64,000 nt of DNA, taken from positions 1 to 64,000 of the forward strand of contig NZ_JAGIPX010000050.1 in NCBI RefSeq assembly GCF_017814945.1, given 5' to 3'. The position numbers and the translations under genes were made by a program. Every line of letters starts with the position of its first letter. Position 1 is the first letter of the stretch. This document shows, in pieces, positions 26,024-35,215 of this stretch. The notes beneath the pieces are model-generated. The model was not told where the DNA came from, made no database searches, and saw nothing but the letters and a program-made list of their open reading frames with translations. This stretch comes from Paraburkholderia sp. LEh10. Its GTDB lineage: Bacteria > Pseudomonadota > Gammaproteobacteria > Burkholderiales > Burkholderiaceae.

Positions 26024-26973
26024 TCAGATACTATCCAAAGCCATCGCACTATCAAGGTAGCGAAGATGCACGTTTTCGCGCAGCGTCTGCGTGACGAACT
26101 CTACGAAGGCCCGAATCTTGCCGCTCTCTCCGCGCCGCTCCACATGAAGCAGATTGACGGGAGTGGACTCGGGTTCGTATGCCGCCAAGACGGGGATCAG
26201 ACTTCCAGTCAGCACTTCGGGAGCCGCCTGATAAGAGAACAATTGGGTGATCCCCACGCCATCGACGGCCGCCACAACGGCTGCGGGAGCCAGGTTGACG
26301 ATCATTCGTGGCTGAAGCCGGACTGACATTCTCAAACCGTTTTCATAGAAAAGCCATTCGGTGGGATTCGTCACGCCTGTCAGAGACACGCAATGATGAC
26401 TGGCAAGCTCCCTCGGATGAAAAGGCTCCCCGTGCGCCGCAAGATAAGAAGGGGCCGCATAGGTTCTACGCCTGACAAAGCCCAACGGCACTGCAAATAT
26501 CGATGAATCTCCCAAGTGCCCAATGCGAATGGCGATGTCCACGCCCTCTTCGAGAAGTCGCGTGGCACGATCGACATAGATTGCATTGACCCTGACGTCC
26601 GGATAGCGCTGCACATACGCGTCGACGAGGGGAGCGATGAAACGCTGGCCGAACAGAACCGGAGCCGAAATGGTCAGTGTGCCGACTGGATTGTCCTGGC
26701 GAGCCGCGACAACTGCTTGCGCGTCCGTGATGGTATCCAGCACCCTGCGGCAGGCGTCGAGATACGACATGCCCGCTTCCGTCGGCCGGACTGAGCGCGT
26801 TGTCCGGGCAAGCAACTGCGCGCCAATCGGGTCTCGAGTGAGTTGAGTGCTCGCGAGACCGCGGGGGCCGACATGCCAAGTTTTTCCGACGCGCCCGTAA
26901 AACTACCTCTGTCAACGATAGCTACGAATACCTCCATCTCGCGCAATCTGTCCAATCTGATTCCTGATTTCAA
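26024..26973 (-). pseudogene. LysR-family regulator interrupted by a one-base frameshift
   Basis: The N-terminal frame from ATG 26973 gives a normal LysR helix-turn-helix: REMEVFVAIVDRGSFTGA, then PAVSRALNSLETRL at about residues 38-51. The rest, from LLARTTRSVRPTEAG to the substrate-binding domain, lies in another frame that ends at 26024. Restoring one C (one G in the gene's sense) at 26823-26824 would join them as ETRLGAQLLARTT, the normal LysR sequence. So this is either a recent pseudogene or a sequencing error. If intact it would be a 300-residue regulator of the CrgA/DmlR-like type, divergent from the ABM-domain gene. Confidence 0.85.
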
Positions 26974-27334
26974 TGTTGACGAACGGTAAATCGAAAAGCG
27001 GTGCGCACTGAGGAGATGTCCTGATTCCAGGCGTCATACCCGGCATGGTCATGCTTTACTTCGTCGATTGACCCAAAGACAACCAGGAATGGCCAGCATT
27101 CGCACACTCTTAACGACGAATCACGCGGCGAATCAGACCATCGAGATAAACGACATTTAGCTTTGCCGCTTTAACCGGGAATGTGCCTGGCCGGATACAA
27201 GTACGGAATGGCCTAATAGGCGAGTTACTGGCTCTTCAAGATTCCCGTTCCAACTTCGACAATGGGGCAAGAGATCGCCCGGCCATCGTATCGCGATGAA
27301 TCGGGTGGTCGCCTCTCAACCGAACGAGGAATCT
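26974..27334. promoter_or_regulatory. Divergent intergenic region between the LysR gene and the ABM-domain gene
   Basis: The 361-bp region should contain the promoters of both genes and a LysR operator, but I could not identify a clear T-N11-A palindrome or promoter boxes. GAGGA at 27326-27330 is the ribosome-binding site of the + strand gene. Confidence 0.4.
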
Positions 27335-28009
27335 ATGTTTTCCGCAATGCTTGAAGTAAATCCCAAATCCGAGCAATTCAATGCCTATCTCGCGATGGCA
27401 AAGATGCTGCGCGCAGAGCTCGAACAAATCGACGGCTTTATCGACAACGACCGCTATGCAAGCCTCACGCGCGATGGATGGCTACTGTCCCTGTCGAGCT
27501 GGCGGGACGAGAAGTCGCTGGTGCGTTGGCGAATCAGCACGAACCATCACAAGGTCCAACAGGCGGCCCGCGATCGGGTATTCGCCGACTATCGCCTGCG
27601 TATTGGCGAAACGATCGCGGATACGCGCTTACCCGCGGGGCAGACGTTGCACGAGCATCGCCTCGATGCAACCGAGACGGGAGCCGGCACGGCAGTCACG
27701 CTGCTCGACGCGAAGCGCGCGCCGGACTGGGTCAAGCAGGCGGGTGCCGACGCCGTCGCCCAGTCACTCGGACTCGACACCCAAGCTTCCGGCCTCGTGG
27801 CGTGGGACGCATTCGACGCACTGATGACACCTGGCGACGTCATTGCCGTCTTGACATGGCAAGATCAGGCAGCCGCTGAAGCGTTTGAGCGCAATTCGAC
27901 ACTGCCGGACGACGTGCGCCTGCGAAGAATTCGTGTTGTCCGGGAGTATGGGATGTTCGATCGCCGCGAGGCGCCGCAATATTTTCCGGACGCGAAGTCC
28001 AACGCGTAA
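27335..28009 (+). CDS. Antibiotic-biosynthesis-monooxygenase (ABM) domain protein
   Basis: The 224-residue protein begins MFSAMLEVNPKSEQFNAYL, and residues 1-95 match the ABM ferredoxin-like fold: a beta strand, a long helix with LRAELEQIDGFIDNDRY, SLSSWRDEKSLVRWR, then a histidine in NHHKVQQAARD. The second half (about 110-210) has a similar strand-helix pattern (DVIAVLTWQDQAAAEAFE), so it may be a two-domain dimer-like protein. Family members are small oxygenases or haem-binding proteins; the substrate here is unknown. GAGGA lies upstream of the ATG at 27335. It is divergent from the broken LysR gene, which may have controlled it. Confidence 0.75.
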   Translation: MFSAMLEVNPKSEQFNAYLAMAKMLRAELEQIDGFIDNDRYASLTRDGWLLSLSSWRDEKSLVRWRISTNHHKVQQAARDRVFADYRLRIGETIADTRLPAGQTLHEHRLDATETGAGTAVTLLDAKRAPDWVKQAGADAVAQSLGLDTQASGLVAWDAFDALMTPGDVIAVLTWQDQAAAEAFERNSTLPDDVRLRRIRVVREYGMFDRREAPQYFPDAKSNA

Positions 28010-28105
28010 AGTCGGCGATTCTGCATCTCCCCGCTAGCGACGCAGTGAGCCTCGCTGACACCGGTGGCGGCTTCATACCGTCACCGGCCTCCTTCCGATG
28101 CCCTC

Positions 28106-28378
28106 CTACCACTCTGCAATTGCCACATCGTAGTCTTCGTCGACAAATGCGACGATGAACTCTTCTGGCATCAGCCATGAATCAACGTTCACGGTCTTCG
28201 CGCCGATGTCCACGTCGACCTTGGCGTCAGCGTCTACCGTCTTCATCGCTCGATCAATCGCCGAAATATCGGCCGGGCGCAATTCGTTCTTCACTGAAAA
28301 TTTCACTGTCACTTCTCCACTCTGTAAGGCTTCGATAGAGCTAGACCTATCGGCCAATCCATACCAGTAGGCCTGCAC
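28106..28378 (-). CDS. HMA-like small protein lacking the CxxC metal site
   Basis: The 90-residue protein follows the beta-alpha-beta-beta-alpha-beta order of heavy-metal-associated domains: VTVKFSV, DISAIDRAMKTVDADAKV, DVDIGAKTVNVDSW, PEEFIVAFVDEDYDVAI. Where copper chaperones have MxCxxC it reads NELRPAD, with no cysteine in the whole protein, so it should not bind copper in the usual way. The start at 28378 is uncertain; the domain itself begins about residue 23. It stands alone between the ABM-type gene and the multidrug pump. It could be a protein-interaction derivative of a copper chaperone; the fold call is from pattern only. Confidence 0.55.
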   Translation of the reverse strand: MQAYWYGLADRSSSIEALQSGEVTVKFSVKNELRPADISAIDRAMKTVDADAKVDVDIGAKTVNVDSWLMPEEFIVAFVDEDYDVAIAEW

Positions 28379-28706
28379 ATTGATGATACCCGGCCACCTG
28401 TTTTTTTGGACGTAAAAGCTTTGAACAAGTTAAACAACAGAGTCTTTCATAAACAGCGTTGTCTTATTCACCGATACGGCTCTGCGTAATTGTTTTGTTG
28501 AACGGCTGGAAACGGATTGTTTCTCGCGCGATGCTTTATCGATGCAAGCCCGGGGACATTGGCCTGAATTACGAATGGAATGGCCTGATACGAAAACTAT
28601 GCCCGCTTTAAGAACAGTGACCCGGGTCCTAGAATGAATCAATCCATCGCGCGGGGAAATTCGCCCAACGCAATGCTCGTTGAACACACCTGGCTGACGT
28701 GCCCTT
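28379..28706. other. 328-bp spacer upstream of the multidrug efflux operon
   Basis: The spacer is relatively AT-rich and should contain the promoter of the + strand efflux operon and of the HMA-like gene. No boxes could be assigned with confidence, and no regulator gene is adjacent. Confidence 0.35.
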
Positions 28707-30332
28707 ATGAATACCGCAAACCCATGGACAAGTGGAGCAGCTGAGCCGAGGCTCGGGCAAATGCCATCGCCCGTTGCTGTACGGGAAGCAGAGAGTCCCG
28801 CACCGCAGGCACCCACAGAAGCTGGGCTAGCGCCTCGTCTCGCTATCGGGTTGCTTGGAATGCTGCTCGCTTCGCTATTGGCGATATTGAACGAGCAGGT
28901 CACCGCAGTGGCGATGACGGATATTCGTGGCGCGCTCTCGATCGGACGTGACGACGGAACGTGGCTCACCGCCCTCTTCGAGGCTACTAACGTCGCCACG
29001 ATGATATTTGCTCCGTGGTTCGGGGTGACGTTTACGCTAAAGCGTTTTACGATCGGCGCGGTTCTCGCCGTGATGTTGATCGGATTCCTTTGTCCCCTTG
29101 CGCCGAACCTGCCGACCCTCTATGTGTTGCGCGCATTGCAGGGTATTGCGGGCGGATGTCTGCCCCCGATGTTGATCATCGTGGCGTTGCGCTATCTTCC
29201 CCCGAAAATCAAGCTATACGGACTTGCGGGCTACGCTCTCACCGCAACCTTCGGACCGGCGCTCGGTACGCCTCTCGCGGCCTTATGGACGGAATACGTC
29301 AGCTGGCGAATGGCATTCTGGCAAATCGTGCCACTCGGCCTGTTGAGCTGCGTGGCAATCCAGCAGGGACTCCCGTCGGAACAATGGAAGCCCGAACGGC
29401 TGCGATCGTTCAACTGGGTCGGATTTTTGACGGGCTTCCCCGCGATGCTGATGCTCGTCATTGGGCTTTTGCAGGGCGATCGCCTCGACTGGCTGAACTC
29501 GACACTTATCCGCGTGCTGCTAGGTGGAGGCGGGCTGTTGTTCGCGGCATTCCTTGTCAACGAATGGTTTCATCCGCTGCCGTTTTTCAAGCTTCAACTG
29601 CTTTCCCGCCGAAACTTCGCGCACGGGCTTCTGACACTGATGGGCGCGGTTGTACTGCTGGTCAGCGTCAACGTCATACCGGCCCAATATCTTGCGCAGG
29701 TTCATGCTTACAGGCCGCTGCAAACGACGCCTCTGGCCTTGCTCGTTGCGATTCCACTATTGATTGCGCTTCCTCTGACGGCCGCCCTTCTTAATCTGCG
29801 GCGAGTAGACCATCGCTGGGTAATGGCGATTGGACTTTCCCTGATGGCTATCAGTTGTTTTCTGGGCAGCTTCGTAACCTCGGACTGGGTTCGCGAGAAC
29901 TTTTACCCGCTTCAGTCGTTGCAGATCATCGCGCAACCGATGATGATCCTCGCGATCCTGATGGGCGTGACCACAGGCTTGCCCCCAACCGAAGGTCCAT
30001 TTGCTTCGGCGATGTTCAACACGGTCAAGGCGTTTGCAGGCGTAGCGGCAACTGGGCTCCTTGAGGGGCTAGGCACCGCGCGCGAGCACTTTCATTCGAG
30101 CATGCTCGTGGACCAGCTAGGCAACAACACATTGGTCATGGGCGCAGCCGTCGATGCCGTTCATGGTCTCGGTCAACTCGCGCACCGGATTCACGAGCAG
30201 GCCGTGGTGCTGACATCCGCGGATCTGTACCGCGTGATGGCAGGCGTTGCCGTCGTGTTTCTCGTTGTCATTCCAGTACTGCCCGTGCGTATTTATCCGC
30301 CTTGGAGTACTACGCCGCATTCTTCTCGCTAA
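28707..30332 (+). CDS. DHA2-family (EmrB-like) MFS multidrug exporter
   Basis: A 541-residue inner-membrane drug:H+ antiporter of the 14-helix DHA2 group. After a 40-residue cytoplasmic leader come GLLGMLLASLLAILNEQ (helix 1), the loop-2 region WLTALFEATNVATM and the motif C-like GPALGTPLAAL near residue 185. It is followed after 12 bp by an EmrA-like adaptor and then a NodT-type outer-membrane factor, so it should form a tripartite pump exporting hydrophobic compounds across both membranes. The ATG at 28707 is accepted. Substrates are unknown. Confidence 0.88.
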   Translation: MNTANPWTSGAAEPRLGQMPSPVAVREAESPAPQAPTEAGLAPRLAIGLLGMLLASLLAILNEQVTAVAMTDIRGALSIGRDDGTWLTALFEATNVATMIFAPWFGVTFTLKRFTIGAVLAVMLIGFLCPLAPNLPTLYVLRALQGIAGGCLPPMLIIVALRYLPPKIKLYGLAGYALTATFGPALGTPLAALWTEYVSWRMAFWQIVPLGLLSCVAIQQGLPSEQWKPERLRSFNWVGFLTGFPAMLMLVIGLLQGDRLDWLNSTLIRVLLGGGGLLFAAFLVNEWFHPLPFFKLQLLSRRNFAHGLLTLMGAVVLLVSVNVIPAQYLAQVHAYRPLQTTPLALLVAIPLLIALPLTAALLNLRRVDHRWVMAIGLSLMAISCFLGSFVTSDWVRENFYPLQSLQIIAQPMMILAILMGVTTGLPPTEGPFASAMFNTVKAFAGVAATGLLEGLGTAREHFHSSMLVDQLGNNTLVMGAAVDAVHGLGQLAHRIHEQAVVLTSADLYRVMAGVAVVFLVVIPVLPVRIYPPWSTTPHSSR

Positions 30333-30344
30333 GCGCCGATATAT

Positions 30345-31424
30345 ATGTCATCTGCTGCCACCTTTACCCCTCGCAAGCTGCTTTATCTCATCGCGTGTCT
30401 AGTTGCAATCGGCGCTGTCGCATGGATTTGCACAAAACTCATTGCCGGCTCGGATACGGAGACCACGAACGATGCCTATGTGACCGCCGATTTCACGCTA
30501 GTCGCCCCGCGTATCGCCGGCCAGGTCTCCGATGTGCTGGTAGAGGACAACCAGCAGGTCAAAGCGGGTGAACTACTGGTGCGTATCGACGACCGTGACT
30601 TTCGGGCCGCGTTGCTGAGCGCACAGGCTGACGTGGCGGCGGCCAAGGCGTCGGTAGCGAACTACGAAGCCGAGATCGCGCGACAACCCTCGCTTGTCGA
30701 GCAGGCGCGCGCCACGCTTCGATCAGACGAGGCGTCGATCCAGTTTGCGCAAGCGAACGCCTCGCGCTACCGGAACCTCTCGGAAGCGGGCGCAGGAACC
30801 ACGCAGGAGCAGCAACACGCGGCGAGCGCGCTGGCCGAGCAACTCGCGCAGCAGGCTCACGACCGCGCCGTGTTCGTCGCGACCGAGCAGAACCTCGATG
30901 TTCTGCGTACGCAGCGCGACAAGGCGGCGGGCGCACTGGCCCACGCCGAGGCGGTTCTCCGACAGGCAACACTCAACCTCTCTTATACGGAGATCCGCGC
31001 GCCCGTCGACGGCAAGGTCGGGAGGCGCTCGGTGCGGGTCGGCGCGTTCGTTACGCCCGGCGCGCCGCTGCTCGCGATCGTCCCGCTGTCGGAGGCCTAT
31101 ATCGTCGCCAACTTTCAGGAAAACCAGATCACCAACATGCGGCCCGGCGAAAGCGTGCGCATCAAAGTTGACAGCTTTCCGGGCGTGGTGATTCGAGGCC
31201 ATGTCGATAGCCTTGCCCCGGCGACGGGCGTGAGCTTTGCGCCCATTGCGCCCGACAATGCAACGGGCAACTTCACCAAGATCGTTCAGCGTGTGCCTGT
31301 CAAGATCACAATCGATCGCGGCCAGCAGGCCGCGTCTGCGTTGAGCGTGGGCCTTTCCGTCGAAGCGGAGGTGGCCGTCAGCCGGCATCGCGATACTGCG
31401 ATCGCGGGAGCGCAAAGCAAATGA
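30345..31424 (+). CDS. HlyD/EmrA-family membrane fusion protein
   Basis: The 359-residue periplasmic adaptor has one N-terminal membrane anchor (about 11-31), a lipoyl/barrel-sandwich half-motif VAPRIAGQVSDVLVEDNQ, a long alpha-hairpin coiled coil (about 85-215) and a second half-motif YTEIRAPVDGKVGRRSV. It links the MFS pump to the outer-membrane channel. Its stop overlaps the next gene start by 4 bp (ATGA), and the preceding pump gene ends 12 bp upstream, so the three form one operon. Confidence 0.9.
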   Translation: MSSAATFTPRKLLYLIACLVAIGAVAWICTKLIAGSDTETTNDAYVTADFTLVAPRIAGQVSDVLVEDNQQVKAGELLVRIDDRDFRAALLSAQADVAAAKASVANYEAEIARQPSLVEQARATLRSDEASIQFAQANASRYRNLSEAGAGTTQEQQHAASALAEQLAQQAHDRAVFVATEQNLDVLRTQRDKAAGALAHAEAVLRQATLNLSYTEIRAPVDGKVGRRSVRVGAFVTPGAPLLAIVPLSEAYIVANFQENQITNMRPGESVRIKVDSFPGVVIRGHVDSLAPATGVSFAPIAPDNATGNFTKIVQRVPVKITIDRGQQAASALSVGLSVEAEVAVSRHRDTAIAGAQSK

Positions 31425-32959
31425 ACGCAAGCGAATCCTCTTTCCGCGCGCGAGCGCTGGCGGTGCTGCTGTGCTCCACGCTGACGGGCTGTCTCGTGGG
31501 TCCGAACTTCGAGCCTCCCAAATCATCCACGCCCGATGTATTTAATCGCACTCAGTCTGCACAAGCGCCCAGCAAGGCTGTCGAATCCGAATTCAGTCCG
31601 GATTGGTGGACATTGTTCAACGATCCCATGCTGAACTCGCTGGAGCAACAACTGACCGACGCGAATCTTGACATTGCTGCAGCGTCGGCACGTCTGCGGC
31701 AAAGCCGGGCCGAACAACGCGTCGCTGGCGCCGCGCAATATCCGACGCTCACGGGCGCCGCCTCCTATAACCGCGAGCGCGGAAGCGAGAACGGCATCTT
31801 GTCGCTGCTCGGCGTCACGCCAACGGGCAGTCAGACGCAATCGGCGTCGGGAAGCGCACCACTTGGCGTCGCGCCGCTGCCGGGCAGCAAGGGTTCGCCC
31901 GCTTACGACCTGTACCAGTTCGGCTTCGACGCGTCGTGGGAAGTGGACATCTGGGGGCGGGTTCGACGCAGTGTCGAGGCTTCGGCAGCGCTGACGCAAG
32001 CCTCATACGAGGACCGAAACGCGGTTCTGCTATCTGCGCGCGCCGAACTTGCCCGTGACTACATTCAGTTGCGTGACACGCAGGCTTTGCTTCAGATCGC
32101 GAAGCAAAACCTCGACATCGCACGCGATGCGATGAAGCTCACACAAACGCGGGCACGTGAAGGCGTGACGACGGACCTGGATGTCGCCAATGCTTCCGCG
32201 CAGGCGGAGTCGATCGAGAGCCTGCTCCCGACGCTCGAATCGCGTTGCGAGACCACGATCAACGCGATCGGCGTGCTGCTTGCCATGGAACCGGGTGCCC
32301 TGCGGCAAACGCTCGGCGAACCGCACGATGTTCCTGCTCTTCCCCAACAGGTGCCGATCGGATTTCCGTCGGAACTGGTGCAACGCAGACCGGATATTCG
32401 CAGAGCGGAAGCTCAACTGCATGCGGCGACAGCGGCGATCGGCATGGCGAAAGCCGACTTCTATCCGCGCATATCGCTTAACGGCAGTGCGGGCTTCCAG
32501 AGCCTTCAACTCTCGAATCTGGCTGACTGGGCGTCCGGCCAGTTCGTTGTCGGACCGTCGATCACGCTTCCGATATTCGAAGGCGGACGCCTGAAGGGCA
32601 CGCTCCAACTGCGCGAGGCACAACAACAGGAGGCGGCGATCCTCTACAAACGCACCGTACTTCAGGCCTGGCGAGAGGTAGACGATGCCCTCATCGTCTA
32701 CGACGCTGAACAGCGGCGGCGTGATCGCCTGAAAACGGTCGTTAGCCTGAATCAACGCGCACTGCACGTTGCGCAGCAGCGATACAAGGCAGGCGCAGTC
32801 GATTTTCTCGACGTGCTCAACGTGCAGAAACAATTGCTCGACGCGCAAAGCAATCTCGAGCAAAGCGAAGCCGATGCCGCTGCCAACCTCATCACCTTAT
32901 GCAAGGTACTTGGCGGGGGGTGGGAGTCCACGTATGCGAAAGCGGACGCGCTTCATTGA
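31421..32959 (+). CDS. NodT-family outer-membrane efflux lipoprotein
   Basis: The 512-residue outer-membrane factor has a signal peptide with a lipobox-like LTGCLVGPNFEPP (cysteine near residue 24), followed by two outer-membrane-efflux-protein repeats with long helices. The second begins around RRPDIRRAEAQLHAATAAIG and ends QQRYKAGAVDFLDVLNVQ. It forms the TolC-like channel of the EmrAB-type system. It is a paralogue, in function class, of the - strand factor at 36,026-37,534. Confidence 0.9.
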   Translation: MNASESSFRARALAVLLCSTLTGCLVGPNFEPPKSSTPDVFNRTQSAQAPSKAVESEFSPDWWTLFNDPMLNSLEQQLTDANLDIAAASARLRQSRAEQRVAGAAQYPTLTGAASYNRERGSENGILSLLGVTPTGSQTQSASGSAPLGVAPLPGSKGSPAYDLYQFGFDASWEVDIWGRVRRSVEASAALTQASYEDRNAVLLSARAELARDYIQLRDTQALLQIAKQNLDIARDAMKLTQTRAREGVTTDLDVANASAQAESIESLLPTLESRCETTINAIGVLLAMEPGALRQTLGEPHDVPALPQQVPIGFPSELVQRRPDIRRAEAQLHAATAAIGMAKADFYPRISLNGSAGFQSLQLSNLADWASGQFVVGPSITLPIFEGGRLKGTLQLREAQQQEAAILYKRTVLQAWREVDDALIVYDAEQRRRDRLKTVVSLNQRALHVAQQRYKAGAVDFLDVLNVQKQLLDAQSNLEQSEADAAANLITLCKVLGGGWESTYAKADALH

Positions 32960-33060
32960 AGCGGCGCTTTGTCGTGGCTCGCGAATGCATCGCGCTGTAC
33001 TTTTTATTTTCTCAACAGCCGTGGACGCGCGTTCGCGGCGCACTGTTCCCAGAGGTCATC

Positions 33061-33315
33061 ATGAAGTCTTTTGCTCGCACATTTTTCATCGCAGCAGTTC
33101 TCACCGCGCCTGCCTTGTGCATGGCTCAGGAAAGCGGCACTACTGCCGTCAAGTCACAGCAGAGCAACGATGCCGTAGCGTCCAGCTACGGCGGCGCCGT
33201 GAACAGCAAGGACCAAGCCGGATCGCAGCAGAATCGTGTCAGAACTGGCAGCAACGCGTCGACTGGCAATTGCGCAGGTCCCGTTAGCTACTGCAGCATC
33301 TTTTTCGGCAACTGA
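33061..33315 (+). CDS. Small secreted protein of unknown function
   Basis: The 84-residue protein has a clear signal peptide (about 1-22, cleaved after CMAQ or nearby), then a Ser/Gln/Asn-rich mature part. Two cysteines near the C-terminus (GNCAGPVSYCSIFFGN) could form a disulphide. AGAGGT precedes the ATG at 33061. It lies 101 bp after the efflux operon on the same strand. I do not recognise the family; composition resembles short exported Burkholderia proteins. Confidence 0.6.
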   Translation: MKSFARTFFIAAVLTAPALCMAQESGTTAVKSQQSNDAVASSYGGAVNSKDQAGSQQNRVRTGSNASTGNCAGPVSYCSIFFGN

Positions 33316-33425
33316 GTGTGAACGGCTACTGGGCGAGCCGTCGGCGGGCGCACGAGAGTCGCACGATTCGAGGACCTCACCCGGTAGCCGGAGCAGTGAC
33401 CTCACGCATACGGGATATCCACAAA

Positions 33426-33749
33426 CTAGCTCCCGGCCTCGGCCGCGGTACTCAAGGCGGCCTGCGCGGCAGCTTCCGCGGCAAGCGCTTTGCCGATCTC
33501 ATCTGCAAACCGCTGCAATGACGAAAGCGGTCCGCAGACGCTGTGATACATCTGGCTGCCGATCTGCGCATCCAACAGGACCTGCATGCCGGATTTCCTT
33601 GCCATTTCGATCAGGTCCACCCCAGGCCTCCTTGCCGGTGACGCAGTAGTCGCGACACCACCAGCGTACCCAGTCAATTTGACCTTCAATCCGTCGAACA
33701 GATGCCAAGGAGCGGACCAATTTACCGCTTTCGACGACGGCGTCGGCAC
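33426..33749 (-). CDS. Unassigned small ORF downstream of the sensor kinase
   Basis: The frame encodes about 107 residues with balanced composition (for example DLIEMARKSGMQVLLDAQIG, then SQMYHSVCGPLSSLQRFADE) and an alanine-rich helical end. It looks coding, unlike the arginine-rich antisense frames here. The start is uncertain: a GTG at 33749 is the most upstream candidate that does not overlap the kinase, but there is no good ribosome-binding site. It may be co-transcribed with the two-component genes or be the remnant of a longer gene. No known domain was recognised. Confidence 0.4.
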   Translation of the reverse strand: MPTPSSKAVNWSAPWHLFDGLKVKLTGYAGGVATTASPARRPGVDLIEMARKSGMQVLLDAQIGSQMYHSVCGPLSSLQRFADEIGKALAAEAAAQAALSTAAEAGS

Positions 33750-33754
33750 CTTCT

Positions 33755-35215
33755 TTATGGAGACTTGAGCGGCGTGGATGCCATCTGACGCGACGCGAGT
33801 TGCGCTTCCTTTGTCTGAGCATCGGCTTTCGGCGAGCGCGCCTTGTTGGCGCTTCGAATCGAAAAGCCGAACGTGTTGACGCCCTGCAGACTGCGCACGA
33901 ACACCACGCCGCCGTGCATCTCCGCCACCGCCTTGACGATCGCGAGCCCGAGCCCGTGATTCTCGCGGCTGTTCGTGCGCGACAGTTCTGCGCGATAGAA
34001 GCGGTCGAACACATGATCGAGCACATCCGGCGCTATCGGCTCGCCGCGATTGGCGACGGCAACCCACACGCGCCCCGCCTCGCGCGAGATCGTGACCGTG
34101 ATTGTCGAGCCCGGCATGCTATGGTGGATCGCATTGATCAGCAGGTTCGCGCACGCGCGGCCAAACAGCGGACGATTGACGCGCGCGACGGCATCGCCGT
34201 GCAATTGCGCCCGCACATGCGCCTCTTCCATCGGCATTTCGAGGAATTCGACCGTGTGCGCGACTTCCGTCGCGAGCGACACTTCGACCAGTTCCGTCGC
34301 CCGTTCGCCCTGGTCGGCGCGCGCGAGGAACAGCATGTCGTTGATGATGCCGCGCATCCGCTCGAACTCTTCCAGATTCGATTGCAGCGTGCGACGCAGA
34401 TCGTCGACGGCGCGGTTGCGCGTCAATGCAACCTGCGTCTGCCCAATCAGAATGGTGACGGGCGTTCGCAGTTCATGCGCGACGTCGGCGTTGAACGATT
34501 CAAGGCGGCAGTACGCTTGATCGAGACGTTCGAGCGCGCCGTTGAACGAATGTGCGAGATCGTTCAGTTCCAGTGGCAGCTCCGCAGTGCGCAGTCGTTG
34601 CGAGCGGTTGTCGGCGCTGACTTCGGATGCATCGATGGTCAGCCTTCGCAACGGCGCGAGACCGATCCGCGTAACCCAATAGCTGAGCAGCGATGCGCCG
34701 AACGCACCCAGCGCGGACAACGCGGCCAGCGCGAGACCGAATTCGCGCAACGCCTGCTCCGTTGGCGCATAGCTGGTCGCCACCTGCAATTGCACCTGCG
34801 GGCGCTCGCCGTTCGCGGGAATGTTCAGCGTACGGGTCAGCATATCGTGCCCCGTGCCGTTGTGCGTGATGCGCGCATAGTCACCGTGCCACTGCTGCGC
34901 AATCTGGCCCGTGACAGGATGACCGTAATTGAAGAGCGGCGTCGTGCTCGAAATCGCGTACGTGTTAGTCCCATCGCGCGGCGTCATATCCGCGAGCTTT
35001 TCCTGTGCAATGCGCCATTTGTCGCGATTGATCACATGATGCACGATGATGCGCGCGACCTCGGTGCGGCTATCGAGCGAATCGCGCAGACGCTGCTCGA
35101 CTTGCGAGCGCAACACGAGGAACAGACCCGTATCCACCAGCGTGAAAACGGCAAGCGCGACAAGCGCGAACAGCAACGCAAGACGCCGCGCAATCGAACG
35201 GTTCGAGCGAATCAT
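33755..35215 (-). CDS. Heavy-metal-type sensor histidine kinase (CusS/IrlS-like)
   Basis: The 486-residue kinase has two membrane helices (about 10-33 and 163-183) around a periplasmic domain, then HAMP, HisKA with FNADVAHELRTPVTILIG (H near residue 245) and an ATPase domain with NLLINAIHHS, DHVFDRFYRAE and HGLGLAIVKAVAEMHGG. The wording around the histidine is typical of CusS/CzcS/IrlS metal-sensor kinases. The start overlaps the regulator stop by 4 bp, so the pair is coupled. It probably controls the RND operon upstream on the same strand. The 35-residue tail after GFSIRS is poorly conserved. Confidence 0.87.
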   Translation of the reverse strand: MIRSNRSIARRLALLFALVALAVFTLVDTGLFLVLRSQVEQRLRDSLDSRTEVARIIVHHVINRDKWRIAQEKLADMTPRDGTNTYAISSTTPLFNYGHPVTGQIAQQWHGDYARITHNGTGHDMLTRTLNIPANGERPQVQLQVATSYAPTEQALREFGLALAALSALGAFGASLLSYWVTRIGLAPLRRLTIDASEVSADNRSQRLRTAELPLELNDLAHSFNGALERLDQAYCRLESFNADVAHELRTPVTILIGQTQVALTRNRAVDDLRRTLQSNLEEFERMRGIINDMLFLARADQGERATELVEVSLATEVAHTVEFLEMPMEEAHVRAQLHGDAVARVNRPLFGRACANLLINAIHHSMPGSTITVTISREAGRVWVAVANRGEPIAPDVLDHVFDRFYRAELSRTNSRENHGLGLAIVKAVAEMHGGVVFVRSLQGVNTFGFSIRSANKARSPKADAQTKEAQLASRQMASTPLKSP

